The position numbers were made by a program, and so were the translations under genes. A DNA stretch of 64,000 bases from Streptosporangium nondiastaticum (lineage in GTDB: Bacteria; Actinomycetota; Actinomycetes; Streptomycetales; Streptomycetaceae): positions 62,001 through 126,000 of the forward strand of contig NZ_PXWG01000006.1 of assembly GCF_003011965.1 (NCBI RefSeq), in the 5' to 3' direction. Below, one piece after another: positions 34,082 through 42,263 of the stretch. The notes beneath the pieces were generated by a model. The model did not search any database. It saw nothing but the letters and a program-made list of their open reading frames with translations, and was not told where the DNA came from. Every line of letters starts with the position of its first letter. Position 1 is the stretch's first letter.

Positions 34082-34369
34082 ATGTGTGGAGCAAAGGCCG
34101 GCGGCCCCGACGCCCGGTCCGCCAAGCCCGGTGAGACCACGATCCAGGGTTCGGTGACCCGCGACGGCGAGCCCGTCACCGGTTACGTGCGCCTGCTGAA
34201 CGAGACCAACGAGTTCACCGCCGAGGTGCCCACGTCCGCGACCGGGCAGTTCCGCTTCTACGCGGCGGAGGGCACGTGGACGGTGCGCGCGCTGGTGCCC
34301 GGCGCGACCGCCGACCGCAAGGTCGTGGTGCAGCAGGGCGGCCTGGCCGAGGTCGCCATCGCCGTCTGA
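34082..34369 (+). CDS. sseC: SseC/DUF1416 protein
   Basis: A 95-residue protein conserved with CysA-type rhodaneses in actinobacteria. It starts MCGAKAGGPDARSA, with an early cysteine, then an immunoglobulin/transthyretin-like beta-sandwich (ETTIQGSVTRDGEPVTGYVR, TWTVRALVPGAT). The exact role is undefined; the association with thiosulfate sulfurtransferase suggests sulfur delivery or assembly. A tandem CCCTGCAACAGGCA repeat lies just before its ribosome site. Its 3' end is duplicated downstream, followed by a strong terminator. Confidence 0.9.
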   Translation: MCGAKAGGPDARSAKPGETTIQGSVTRDGEPVTGYVRLLNETNEFTAEVPTSATGQFRFYAAEGTWTVRALVPGATADRKVVVQQGGLAEVAIAV

Positions 34370-34370
34370 G

Positions 34371-34415
34371 GTCGCCGTCCCCGTCTGAAGACAGTCGCCG
34401 TCCCGTCTGAAGACA
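34371..34415. repeat. Tandem 22/23-bp copies of the sseC 3' end
   Basis: GTCGCCGTCCC(C)GTCTGAAGACA occurs twice in tandem right after the sseC stop, and resembles the last codons plus TGA of sseC itself (GTCGCCATCGCCGTCTGAG). Confidence 0.85.
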
Positions 34416-34441
34416 TGCGTCGCAGGACGCCGCCGACGGCC

Positions 34442-34487
34442 GGAGGGCCGCACCCCGGGTTGGACGCCTTGGGGGGTGCGGCCCTCC
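34442..34487 (+). terminator. Strong hairpin terminator after sseC
   Basis: Perfect 15-bp stem GGAGGGCCGCACCCC / GGGGTGCGGCCCTCC with a 16-nt loop lies between sseC and the DUF3099 gene. Confidence 0.85.
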
Positions 34488-34511
34488 GTGCCGCCGCCGT
34501 ACCGTGGAGCT

Positions 34512-34769
34512 GTGTACGCGCGGCGGCGTCATCTGTACTTCGCCATGATGGGCGTCTGCATCGGACTGTTCGTCCTGGCGTGGGCCGTCGTGCGCCTGTG
34601 GTCCGTGCCCGCGGCGGTGGGCATGTGCCTCTTCGCCATGGTCATCCCGCCCGTCGCCGCCATCGTCGCCAACCGGCGGGGGCCCGACGACCGCTGGTGG
34701 GACGACCCCTCCGGCGACCCCAAGTCGGACGAGTGGTGGGACGAGCTCGACGGCAAGAAGAAGTACTAG
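34512..34769 (+). CDS. DUF3099-family small membrane protein
   Basis: An 85-residue protein with two transmembrane helices (LYFAMMGVCIGLFVLAWAVV and AAVGMCLFAMVIPPVAAIVA) and an acidic Trp/Asp-rich cytoplasmic tail (RRGPDDRWWDDPSGDP). This matches the actinobacterial DUF3099 family, whose role is unknown. The GTG at 34512 is preceded by GGAG. It is convergent with the DsrE-like gene 21 bp away. Confidence 0.8.
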   Translation: MYARRRHLYFAMMGVCIGLFVLAWAVVRLWSVPAAVGMCLFAMVIPPVAAIVANRRGPDDRWWDDPSGDPKSDEWWDELDGKKKY

Positions 34770-34790
34770 CCCGCCCCGTAACGGCACGCC

Positions 34791-35156
34791 TCAGTACACG
34801 AGCGCCTGCACGCCGTCCGCCATGGCCTCGCTGACGAAGACCTGCGCGCCGGCGATCCGCGCGCCCTCGATCAGGTCCTTCTCCTCGATGTCGCGGCGCG
34901 CCGCGCACTGCGTGCACACCGTGATCATCCCGCCCCCGGCCTTGATGCCCTCGATGAGGTCCGGCAGGGGCGCCGCGTGCGGCAGCTCGAACTCCGCCGC
35001 CCGCCCCGGCAGCGCGAACCACGAGGACTCGCCGGTCAGCCACAGCGAGACCTCGACCCCGCTCGCGACGGCGACGGCCGCCACCGTGAACGCCTGAGAG
35101 CACCGCTCGGGGGCGTCCGCGCCCGCCGTCACCTTGATCACCAGCTTCTTGGCCAT
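34791..35156 (-). CDS. DsrE/DsrF-like protein
   Basis: A 121-residue protein of the DsrE/F/YchN fold (LVIKVTAGADAPERCSQAFT, GVEVSLWLTGESSW, AGGGMITVCTQCAARRDIEE). It keeps the cysteine pair CTQC at the position used for persulfide carriage in DsrE-type sulfur relay proteins. It sits next to the rhodanese/SseC operon, convergent to it, which supports a sulfur-transfer role, but no partner TusBC genes are present. Confidence 0.85.
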   Translation of the reverse strand: MAKKLVIKVTAGADAPERCSQAFTVAAVAVASGVEVSLWLTGESSWFALPGRAAEFELPHAAPLPDLIEGIKAGGGMITVCTQCAARRDIEEKDLIEGARIAGAQVFVSEAMADGVQALVY

Positions 35157-35286
35157 GCCAGGCACTCTAGCCCCGCCACCGCAAGGGCGGGCGGCCACGA
35201 TCCACCTCACAGCGCCGTGCGGATCGGGGCCGACTAGACTCGTCAGCGGTCCGTACACACCCTCACTCCCGACGAGGAGCGCGCTC

Positions 35287-35388
35287 GTGCTTGAGGCAGT
35301 CTTCACCACCCTGCTCGTCCTGGTCGCCGTCGGCGTTCTCGCGTTCGCCGGTCTGACCTGGAAGAAGCTGTACCAGGGCCAGCGCTGA
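35287..35388 (+). CDS. 33-residue single-pass membrane peptide
   Basis: A short protein with one hydrophobic helix (VFTTLLVLVAVGVLAFAGL) and the tail TWKKLYQGQR. A GAGGAG ribosome site lies 8 bp upstream of the GTG at 35287. Very small membrane proteins with this tail recur in Streptomyces. Function unknown. Confidence 0.7.
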   Translation: MLEAVFTTLLVLVAVGVLAFAGLTWKKLYQGQR

Positions 35389-35428
35389 CCCGACCAGTTA
35401 CCCGTCCTCGCACAGATCGTCTGAGCCC

Positions 35429-36025
35429 ATGATCGAGATTCCGTCCGACCTCCACCCGGACCTCGTCCCCCTCGCCTTCCTCCTCGGTAAGTGGGAAGGT
35501 GCGGGCGTCGCCGACTTCCCGGGTGCCGAGAAGTGCAACTTCGGGCAGGAGGTCGTCTTCAGCCACGACGGCCGTGACTTCCTGGAGTACACGTCGCACA
35601 GCTGGGTGCTCGACGGCGAGGGCAAGATGGTGCGCCCGCTGGAGACCGAGAGCGGCTACTGGCGGATCGACAAGGACCGCAAGGTCGAGATCGTCATGAT
35701 CCGCGACGCGGGCGTCGCGGAGGTCTGGTACGGCGAGCTGGCCGACCAGAAGCCGCAGATCGACCTGGCCACGGACGCGGTCGCGCGCACCGGCGCCTCC
35801 GGCCCGTACAGCGGCGGCAAGCGCCTGTACGGCTACGTCAAGGGCGACCTGATGTGGGTCGGCGAGAAGGCCACCCCCGAGGTGCCGCTGCGCCCCTACA
35901 TGTCGGCGCACCTGAAGAAGATCGCCGACCAGAAGAGCCTCCAGGAGTGGGCCGCGAGCCTGCCGGAGGACGCTCCCGACGGCGTCGCCTTCTACAACCC
36001 GGACGGCACGCCCTACACCGGCTGA
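35429..36025 (+). CDS. Nitrobindin-like FABP-family protein (DUF1794)
   Basis: A 198-residue all-beta barrel. The signature LLGKWEGAGVADFPG and YTSHSWVLDGEGKMVRPLET match nitrobindins, which bind heme b and isomerise peroxynitrite to nitrate. His-containing RPYMSAHLKKIAD near the C-terminus is a candidate heme-ligand region, but I cannot confirm the axial histidine. It starts 40 bp after the small membrane peptide. The cobalamin riboswitch of the next operon begins almost at its stop codon. Confidence 0.88.
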   Translation: MIEIPSDLHPDLVPLAFLLGKWEGAGVADFPGAEKCNFGQEVVFSHDGRDFLEYTSHSWVLDGEGKMVRPLETESGYWRIDKDRKVEIVMIRDAGVAEVWYGELADQKPQIDLATDAVARTGASGPYSGGKRLYGYVKGDLMWVGEKATPEVPLRPYMSAHLKKIADQKSLQEWAASLPEDAPDGVAFYNPDGTPYTG

Positions 36026-36040
36026 GCCGCCCGCTCCACC

Positions 36041-36145
36041 GCTCCACAGCGCCCCGTGGGGGAAGCCGGTCGAAGTCCGGCGCTGACCCGCAACGGTAGG
36101 CGGAAAGGCCCTTCGGGGCCTTTTCCGTAAGCCCGATCGCCCACG
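36041..36145 (+). ncRNA. Cobalamin riboswitch
   Basis: The conserved aptamer core is plain: GGGAAGCCGGTCGAAGTCCG at 36060-36079, then GCGCTGACCCGCAACGGTA, then a hairpin GGAAAGGCCC-TTCG-GGGCCTTTTCC (36102-36126), and TAAGCCCGATCGCCCA (36128-36143) in the position of the B12 box. It precedes an ABC importer operon, so adenosylcobalamin probably represses it by closing the ribosome site. Confidence 0.88.
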
Positions 36146-36291
36146 GCGCGCACGCTCCCCGCACAACTCGCCGTGGACTGCGAGGGGAGGGCCCCGCGGC
36201 AGCGCCGCGCCGGGACACTCCTTGGTACCTACACCGGTGGCCGCCGGTGCGGGTGCGCAGAGAGACACGGCCCGACGCGAAGGCGTACCGC

Positions 36292-37401
36292 GTGGCCACC
36301 ACCCTTCCCCCGCCCCGCGCCCCCGGGGCGGCCGGCCCGTCCGCCCCGAGCCGCCCGCCGGGCGCACCGCGGCTGCGGCTGCCGCCCCTGCTGGCCGTCC
36401 TGACGGCCGCGCTCCTCGTGTCCGTGCTGTGCGGCACGGGCCTCGGCGCCGCGGGCGTCACGTGGACCGAGACGCTGCGCTTCCTGCGGGCGGGGCTCAC
36501 CGGCGGGACGATCTCGCCCGGCGAGGTCTCCGCGTACACCATCGTGTGGGAGCTGCGCTTCCCGCGCGCCCTGCTGGCCGCCGTCGTCGGCGCGGGGCTC
36601 TCCGCCGTCGGCGTGGCCGTGCAGGCCATGGTCCGCAACGCCCTCGCCGACCCGTTCGTGCTGGGCATCTCCTCGGGCGCCGCGATCGGCGCGAACGCCG
36701 TCCTGCTGTTCGGCGCGCTGGCCTCGCTGGGGGTCTGGGCGCTGTCCGGGGCGGCGTTCGTCTCGGCGCTCGCCGCGATGGTGCTGGTCTACCTGGCGGC
36801 GCGCACCCCGCAGGGCCTGACGCCGCTGCGGCTGGTCCTCACCGGCTCGGCGATGTACTACGGGTTCTCCGCCGTCACCACCCTGATGATCTTCACGGCG
36901 GAGCGCGGCGAGGCCGCCCGCTCGGCCATGATGTGGCTGCTCGGCAGCCTGGGCGGCGCCACCTGGGCGTCCCTGCCGGTCGCCGCCGCGGTCGTGCTGG
37001 CCGGCATCGGCGCGCTGCTGTGGTCGGCGCGCAGCCTCAACGCGCTGGCCATGGGCGACGAGACGGCCGCCGCGCTGGGCGTGGACCCGGACCGGATGCG
37101 CCGCGGGCTGTTCGTCCTGGCGGCGGCCGTGACCGGCGCCGTCGTCGCCGTCAGCGGCGCGATCGGCTTCGTCGGCCTGATGGTCCCGCACGTCACCCGG
37201 ATGCTCGTCGGCGCCGACCACCGGCGCGTGCTGGCCGTCGCCCCGCTGCTGGGCGCCGTGCTGCTGGTGTGGGTCGACATCGCCTCCCGGCTGGTGCTGG
37301 CGCCCGTGGAGCTGCCCGTCGGCGTCCTGACCGCCCTCATCGGCGTGCCCTGCTTCGTGCTGCTGATGCGGCGGCGCCGGTACAGCTTCGGGGGTGCCTG
37401 A
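36292..37401 (+). CDS. FecCD/BtuC-family permease, probably for cobalamin
   Basis: A 369-residue permease with about ten transmembrane helices: LAVLTAALLVSVLCGTGLG, the conserved ELRFPRALLAAVVGAGLSAV, NALADPFVLGISSGAAIGAN, and IGFVGLMVPHVTRMLVG near the C-terminus, all hallmarks of BtuC/FecCD. The riboswitch upstream points to vitamin B12 or cobinamide as substrate; siderophores are the alternative for this fold. The GTG at 36292 is chosen after GAAGG; in-frame GTGs at 36247 and 36253 would add 13-15 residues. The stop TGA overlaps the ATG of a 19-codon frame created by a junction duplication. Confidence 0.88.
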   Translation: MATTLPPPRAPGAAGPSAPSRPPGAPRLRLPPLLAVLTAALLVSVLCGTGLGAAGVTWTETLRFLRAGLTGGTISPGEVSAYTIVWELRFPRALLAAVVGAGLSAVGVAVQAMVRNALADPFVLGISSGAAIGANAVLLFGALASLGVWALSGAAFVSALAAMVLVYLAARTPQGLTPLRLVLTGSAMYYGFSAVTTLMIFTAERGEAARSAMMWLLGSLGGATWASLPVAAAVVLAGIGALLWSARSLNALAMGDETAAALGVDPDRMRRGLFVLAAAVTGAVVAVSGAIGFVGLMVPHVTRMLVGADHRRVLAVAPLLGAVLLVWVDIASRLVLAPVELPVGVLTALIGVPCFVLLMRRRRYSFGGA

Positions 37402-37469
37402 TGCGGATGGACGCCCGCACCCTCGGATACACCCCCGGACACGCCTTCGGAGGCGCCTGATGCAGGTGG
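37385..37469 (+). repeat. 59-bp-period duplication of the permease/ATPase junction
   Basis: CTTCGG(G/A)GG(T/C)GCCTGATGC at the permease stop is repeated 59 bp later at the ATPase start. The first copy starts a 19-codon frame (37401-37460, MRMDARTLGYTPGHAFGGA). TGATG overlaps join it to both the permease and the ATPase. Confidence 0.85.
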
Positions 37470-38233
37470 ACATCGAGGACCTGTCGGTCGAGATCGCGGG
37501 CGCCCGGCTGGTGTCGGACATCCGCCTGCGCGCCGGAAGCGGCCGGTTCGTGGGCCTCATCGGCCCCAACGGCAGCGGCAAGTCCACGCTCCTGCGCTGC
37601 GTCTACCGCGCGCTGCGGCCCGCCGCCGGCACCGTCCGCCTGGACGGCGACGACTTCCACGCCCTGGGCGCCCGGGAGGGCGCCCGCAGGCTGGCGGCCC
37701 TGCCGCAGGAGTCGGCGAGCGAGTTCGACTTCACGGCGGGCGAGGTCGTCGCCATGGGCCGGCTGCCGCACCAGCGCTCCGGCACCCGGGTCACGGCCCG
37801 CGACACCGAGGTGTGCGCGGCCGCGCTGGAGCGCGTCGGCGCGGGCCACCTGGCCGGGCGCGGCTTCCCCACGCTGTCCGGCGGCGAGAAGCAGCGCGTG
37901 CTGATCGCCCGTGCGCTGGCCCAGGAGCCGAAGGTGCTGGTCCTGGACGAGCCCACCAACCACCTGGACATCGCCCAGCAGCTGGAGGTGCTGGCGCTGG
38001 TGCGGGACGCGGGCCTGACGGTCCTGGCCGCCCTGCACGACATCGACCTGGCCGCCACGCACTGCGACGAGCTGTACGTCATCCGCGGCGGGCGCATCGT
38101 CGCGTCCGGGCCGCCGGACGAGGTGCTGACCGCCGAGCTGCTCGCCGGCGTGTTCGGCGTGCGGGCGCACCGCGTGCCGCACCCGGAGACCGGCGCGACG
38201 CGCCTGCTGTTCGACCGCCTGCCCACTTCGTAA
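37460..38233 (+). CDS. FecE/BtuD-family ABC ATPase
   Basis: A 257-residue importer ATPase. Walker A is GPNGSGKST, the Q-loop LPQES, the signature TLSGGEKQRVLIARAL and Walker B VLVLDEPTNHLD, with a downstream switch His in ALHDIDLA. It energises the permease encoded just upstream. The ATG at 37460 overlaps the TGA of the 19-codon frame, so translation remains coupled despite the inserted duplication. The substrate-binding lipoprotein gene follows after 9 bp. Confidence 0.92.
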   Translation: MQVDIEDLSVEIAGARLVSDIRLRAGSGRFVGLIGPNGSGKSTLLRCVYRALRPAAGTVRLDGDDFHALGAREGARRLAALPQESASEFDFTAGEVVAMGRLPHQRSGTRVTARDTEVCAAALERVGAGHLAGRGFPTLSGGEKQRVLIARALAQEPKVLVLDEPTNHLDIAQQLEVLALVRDAGLTVLAALHDIDLAATHCDELYVIRGGRIVASGPPDEVLTAELLAGVFGVRAHRVPHPETGATRLLFDRLPTS

Positions 38234-38242
38234 GGACCCCGC

Positions 38243-39295
38243 ATGGCTGCCCTGCGCACCGCCCGTACCGCCGTCGCCCTCCTCGCCGTCCTCGCCCTGG
38301 CCACCGGCTGCGGGGCGAAGGTCGCCGAGCGCGCGGACGCCGACGCCGACGCCGACGGGAAGGCCTCCGGAAGGAAAGCCTCCGGCCACTACCCCGTGAC
38401 CATCGAGAACTGCGGGGTGAAGACGACGTACGACAAGGCGCCGCAGCGCGTCGTCACCAACGACGTCGGCATCGCCGAGATCATGTTCGCGCTCGGCCTG
38501 GAGGACCGCATGGCCGGCTACGTGGCCCCGGACTACCGCGCCGACCGCGAGTCCGTGCCGTGGAAGGACGGCTACGAGAAGGTGAAGTGGCTGTCCAAGA
38601 AGGAGATCACCAAGGAGCTCGTGCTGGACGCGAAGGCCGACCTGGTCTTCGCCGGCTGGAACTACGGCTTCGCCGAGGGCCGGGGCTTCACGCCCGACGC
38701 GCTGAAGAAGCTCGGCGTCGGCTCGTACGTCCTCACCGAGTCCTGCCGCAACGGCGGCGCGGGCAAGGCGCGCGGCGTCATGCCGCCCCTGGAGGCCCTC
38801 TACACGGACCTCACCACGCTCGGGAAGGTCTTCGACGTGGAGGACCGGGCGGCGAAGCTCGTCGCGGACTTCAAGAAGAAGGTCGCCGAGGCTCAGGCGG
38901 GCGTGCCGGAGGACGGCGCGCGGCCCACGGTCTTCCTCTACGACGACGGCCGCGACAAGGCGGTCACCTCCGGCGCCTTCGCCGGCCCGCACGACATCAT
39001 CACCAAGGCCGGCGGCGACCACGTGATGAAGGACGTGAAGGACACCTGGCCCTCGGTGGGCTGGGAGACCGTCGTCGAGCGCAACCCCGACGTCATCGTC
39101 ATCAACAACTACGGCGACGTGACGGCCGAGCAGAAGAAGCAGTTCCTGAAGTCGTTCCCGCCGCTCGCGGACGTCTCGGCCGTCAAGAACGACCGCATCT
39201 TCGTCCTCGACTACGTCGACCTCGTCGAGAGCCCCCGCAACCCCGCCGCCATCGCCGCGCTCGCCCGCTATCTCAAGGGGGTCCGGGAGCAGTGA
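38243..39295 (+). CDS. ABC substrate-binding lipoprotein (BtuF/FecB-like)
   Basis: A 350-residue lipoprotein that captures the ligand outside the cell. The signal peptide ends in the lipobox LATGC. A flexible Ala/Asp/Gly linker (ADADADADG) leads to the class III binding fold (VTIENCGVKTTYDKAPQRVV, VLDAKADLVFAGWNYGF, NPDVIVINNYGDV). The order permease-ATPase-binding protein behind a cobalamin riboswitch supports corrinoid uptake. The last codons and stop are tandemly duplicated immediately downstream (39275-39320). Confidence 0.9.
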   Translation: MAALRTARTAVALLAVLALATGCGAKVAERADADADADGKASGRKASGHYPVTIENCGVKTTYDKAPQRVVTNDVGIAEIMFALGLEDRMAGYVAPDYRADRESVPWKDGYEKVKWLSKKEITKELVLDAKADLVFAGWNYGFAEGRGFTPDALKKLGVGSYVLTESCRNGGAGKARGVMPPLEALYTDLTTLGKVFDVEDRAAKLVADFKKKVAEAQAGVPEDGARPTVFLYDDGRDKAVTSGAFAGPHDIITKAGGDHVMKDVKDTWPSVGWETVVERNPDVIVINNYGDVTAEQKKQFLKSFPPLADVSAVKNDRIFVLDYVDLVESPRNPAAIAALARYLKGVREQ

Positions 39296-39320
39296 CCAAG
39301 GGGGGTCCGGGAACGGTGAC
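39275..39320 (+). repeat. Tandem duplication of the lipoprotein gene 3' end
   Basis: AAGGGGGTCCGGGAGCAGTGACC, containing the TGA stop, is followed directly by AAGGGGGGTCCGGGAACGGTGAC. Confidence 0.85.
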
Positions 39321-39341
39321 GCTGCCTAGACTGGTGGGGTG

Positions 39342-39788
39342 GTGGACACCGACTGGCAGAGCAACCTCCGTAGGCGCGGATACCGGCTGACGCCGCAGCG
39401 CCAGCTCGTCCTGGAGGCGGTCGACCGGCTGGAGCACGCGACGCCGGACGACATTCTCACCGAGGTCCGGCGCACGGCCGGCGGCGTGAACATCTCCACG
39501 GTCTACCGGACCCTGGAGCTGCTGGAGGAGCTGGGCCTGGTCAGCCACGCCCACCTCGGGCACGGCGCCCCGACCTACCACCTCGCCGACCGGCACCACC
39601 ACATACACCTGGTCTGCCGGGACTGCACGGGCGTCGTCGAGGCCGACCTGTCCGTGGCCGCGGAGTTCACCGACCGGCTCCGCGCGGAGTTCGGCTTCGA
39701 GACCGACATGAAGCACTTCGCGATCTTCGGCCGGTGCCGGGAGTGCACCGCCGGGCTCGCCTCGAAGGAGCCGCCGGCCGCGCCGTAG
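39342..39788 (+). CDS. nur: Nur, nickel-responsive Fur-family regulator
   Basis: A 148-residue Fur-family protein very close to the Nur type that represses nickel uptake and the iron superoxide dismutase gene in response to Ni(II). DNA-binding domain GYRLTPQRQLVLEAVDRLEH and ISTVYRTLELLEELGLVSHA; metal-binding HLADRHHHIHLVCRDC with the histidine cluster; C-terminal CRECTAG second Cys pair for structural zinc. The GTG at 39342 is used, with a second GTG one codon upstream. It follows the cobalamin-type importer, whose substrate might also be metal related. Confidence 0.88.
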   Translation: MDTDWQSNLRRRGYRLTPQRQLVLEAVDRLEHATPDDILTEVRRTAGGVNISTVYRTLELLEELGLVSHAHLGHGAPTYHLADRHHHIHLVCRDCTGVVEADLSVAAEFTDRLRAEFGFETDMKHFAIFGRCRECTAGLASKEPPAAP

Positions 39789-39798
39789 GCTTGACCGC

Positions 39799-40782
39799 AT
39801 GCCGCGTGAATCGAAAGCCAGCCCGCTGCTGTCGCTGCCCGGCGCCGTCGCCGCCGAAGCCCCCGACGAAGGGGTCGCCGCGCACTACGGCGATCTCTTC
39901 CGCGAGCAGCGCGCGCTCGCCGGAGGGTCCGGTTTCGTCGACCTCTCGCACCGCGGGGTCGTCACCGTCACCGGGCCCGACCGGCTGAGCTGGCTGCACC
40001 TCCTGCTCACCCAGCACGTCAGCGACCTGCCCCCCGGGCAGGCCACGGAAGCGCTGGTCCTCTCCGCCCACGGCCACATCGAGCACGCGCTGTACCTCGT
40101 GGACGACGGGGAGACCGTCTGGGCCCACGTCGAGCCCGGGACCCAGGGCGAGCTCATCGCGTACCTGGAGAGCATGAAGTTCTTCTACCAGGTCGAGGTC
40201 GCCGACCGTACGGACGACTACGCCGTGGTGTACCTGCCCGCGGGTTCGATCGCGGAAGCACCCGAGGGCGCCCTGGCGCGCGAGACGGCGCACGGACGGG
40301 ACCTCTTCCTGCCGCGCGCGCTGCTGGAGCCGTTCGCGGCGGCGCACGGCCCCGCCGCGGGCGTCCTCGCCCACGAGGCGCTCCGCGTGGAGGCGCACCG
40401 CCCCCGGCTCGGCCTGGAGACCGACCACCGGACCATTCCGCACGAGCTCGGCCTGATCGGCGTCGCCGTCCACCTCCAGAAGGGCTGCTACCGCGGCCAG
40501 GAGACCGTGGCCCGCGTCCACAACCTGGGGAAGCCGCCGCGGCGGCTGGTCTTCCTCCACCTCGACGGCAGCGAGGTGTCCCTGCCGCCCCACGGTTCCG
40601 CCGTGCGGCTGGCCTCCGACGGCCCGGAGGGCCGCCAGCTGGGCTTCGTGACGACCTCGGCCCGCCACCACGAGTTGGGCCCGATCGCCCTGGCCCTGGT
40701 CAAGCGGAACGTCCCGGTGGACGCGGCGCTCCTGGTGGGCGAGAAGACGGCGGCGACGCAGGAGGTCGTGGTCGAGCCGTAG
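39799..40782 (+). CDS. ygfZ: Folate-binding protein YgfZ
   Basis: A 327-residue GcvT-like protein. The N-terminal FVDLSHRGVVTVTGPDRLSW and the YgfZ signature KGCYRGQETVAR (with Cys) identify it. YgfZ uses folate to help repair and assemble iron-sulfur clusters (for example in MiaB). It starts 10 bp after nur on the same strand. Its 3' end is convergent with dtd across the intergenic repeat copy c. Confidence 0.94.
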   Translation: MPRESKASPLLSLPGAVAAEAPDEGVAAHYGDLFREQRALAGGSGFVDLSHRGVVTVTGPDRLSWLHLLLTQHVSDLPPGQATEALVLSAHGHIEHALYLVDDGETVWAHVEPGTQGELIAYLESMKFFYQVEVADRTDDYAVVYLPAGSIAEAPEGALARETAHGRDLFLPRALLEPFAAAHGPAAGVLAHEALRVEAHRPRLGLETDHRTIPHELGLIGVAVHLQKGCYRGQETVARVHNLGKPPRRLVFLHLDGSEVSLPPHGSAVRLASDGPEGRQLGFVTTSARHHELGPIALALVKRNVPVDAALLVGEKTAATQEVVVEP

Positions 40783-40824
40783 CGCCGTCCGGCGGGGTTC
40801 GCAGGCGTACGGCCTGAGCCCGGT

Positions 40825-40958
40825 CCGGCACCGCCGGGCTGCGCCGCGGTGGCTGATCGCCACGGCGGCGGTTCAGGGTCCCCGGGGCCGGGTCAGGGGA
40901 ATTCCCCTCCGCCGCAGCGGCGCGAAACCGTCCACGACCTGCCCGGCGGTGCCGAGAC
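40825..40958. repeat. Intergenic repeat, copy c: about 130-bp element with 13-bp inverted ends
   Basis: CGGCACCGCCGGG (40826-40838) and CCCGGCGGTGCCG (40942-40954) are inverted ends. The interior has CCGCCGCAGCGGCGCG, shared with copy d. It lies between convergent ygfZ and dtd. Confidence 0.7.
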
Positions 40959-40962
40959 CGCC

Positions 40963-41388
40963 TCAGACCTCGACCAGCACCGTGAACGGGCCGTTGTTCG
41001 TCAAGGACACCTTCATGTCCGCGCCGAAGCGGCCCGTCTCCACCTGCGCGCCGAGCGCGCGAAGGTGCGCGACGACGGCGTCGACCAACGGCTCCGCCAC
41101 CCCGCCGGGGGCCGCCGCGTTCCACGTCGGCCGCCGCCCCTTCCGGGCGTCACCGTAGAGAGTGAACTGCGAGATCACGAGCAGCGGCGCCCCCACATCC
41201 GAACACGACTTCTCGTCCTCGAGGATCCGTACGGACCACAGCTTCCGGGCGAGCTGCTCCGCCTTCGCCGGGGTGTCGTCGTGCGTCACCCCGACGAGGA
41301 CGCACAGCCCCTGTCCGATGATCTCTCCGACGGTCTCGCCGTCGACGACGACCCGCGCCCCGTCCACCCTCTGCACCACTGCACGCAT
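40963..41388 (-). CDS. dtd: D-aminoacyl-tRNA deacylase
   Basis: A 141-residue DTD enzyme that hydrolyses D-amino acids mischarged onto tRNA. The motifs [12 protein letters not shown] and [12 protein letters not shown] (the NxGPxT active-site loop) are intact. The length is normal. The ATG at 41388 gives the standard MRAVVQRV start; ATG 41397 adds three residues. A conserved housekeeping function, convergent with ygfZ. Confidence 0.95.
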   Translation of the reverse strand: MRAVVQRVDGARVVVDGETVGEIIGQGLCVLVGVTHDDTPAKAEQLARKLWSVRILEDEKSCSDVGAPLLVISQFTLYGDARKGRRPTWNAAAPGGVAEPLVDAVVAHLRALGAQVETGRFGADMKVSLTNNGPFTVLVEV

Positions 41389-41554
41389 ACGGACCATGAT
41401 GCCTTGCGTCCATCCAGGGCCGTTCGGGTGCGGAGACCCTGCGCCCGGGCCTCACCCAGTGGCACGATGCGTGCAGGCGGTGCCTTGTGCGGGCACATGT
41501 GATGCGGTCGCACACCGCAGCCGCACACCGCCCGAGGGGAAACGGAAGACGCGC

Positions 41555-42145
41555 ATGACCACACCCATTGAGGACGGCCCCATGCTCAAGGCAGCCGACA
41601 GCCTGCAGCCCCGGCCGCCGAGCCAGCGCTCCGGCCGGCAGGCGGACGTCCCCGGCCGCGGCCTCGGCGAGCTGAGCCTGGTGGAGCTGCGCGCCCTGCG
41701 CCGGGACGCGCAGCGGGACGAGGCGGACCTCAGCTACGTGCGGCGGCTGCTCCAGGGCCGGATCGACATCCTCCGGGCCGAGCTGGCGCGCCGTTCCTCG
41801 CCGGGTTCCCCGGTCATGGCCCGGCTCGTCGTGGACCGGCTGTCGGAGATCCTCGCGGACGCCCCCTCGGACCACCGCTCGTCCGCCCGCCACGTGACCG
41901 TGGGCACGCCGCACAGCGAGGAGTACCGGCGGCTGGCCGAGGACATGCTGTCGGAGGTGGAGCTGTCGGACCTGGGCGCTCGGACGGACGGCGAGCTGCA
42001 CGCGGCCATGGACCGCCTGGCCGCGTACGAGCGGCAGGTGTCGGTGCGGCGCCAGCAGCTGCAGCGGACGGCGGACGACTGCAGCGCCGAGATCGCCCGC
42101 CGGTACCGCGAGGGGGAAGCGCAGGTGGACGACCTCCTGGCGTGA
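41555..42145 (+). CDS. rsiG: RsiG, c-di-GMP-binding anti-sigma factor for WhiG
   Basis: A 196-residue helical protein with two copies of the c-di-GMP signature E-X3-S-X2-R-X3-Q-X3-D: residues E56-S60-R63-Q67-D71 and E159-S163-R166-Q170-D174. This is the defining pattern of RsiG (formerly AmfC), which with c-di-GMP holds the sporulation sigma factor WhiG inactive in Streptomyces. The N-terminal 30 residues are disordered. The ATG at 41555 follows GAGGGGAAACGGAAG. It is divergent from dtd. Confidence 0.93.
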   Translation: MTTPIEDGPMLKAADSLQPRPPSQRSGRQADVPGRGLGELSLVELRALRRDAQRDEADLSYVRRLLQGRIDILRAELARRSSPGSPVMARLVVDRLSEILADAPSDHRSSARHVTVGTPHSEEYRRLAEDMLSEVELSDLGARTDGELHAAMDRLAAYERQVSVRRQQLQRTADDCSAEIARRYREGEAQVDDLLA

Positions 42146-42263
42146 CGCGGCATCTTCCTCGCGTGCCGCAGCCCCCTCCGCGCGTGCCGCGGCGGGCCCT
42201 GCGGCCTGCGGCCTGCGGAAATCCATATGCGGGCGCGGCGGTCGCGCGCCTAGCGTCGCGGCC

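Noticed and set aside
36292-39295. Siderophore uptake as the first interpretation of the FecCD operon
   Set aside because: The protein families fit, but the cobalamin riboswitch directly upstream makes corrinoids the better call.
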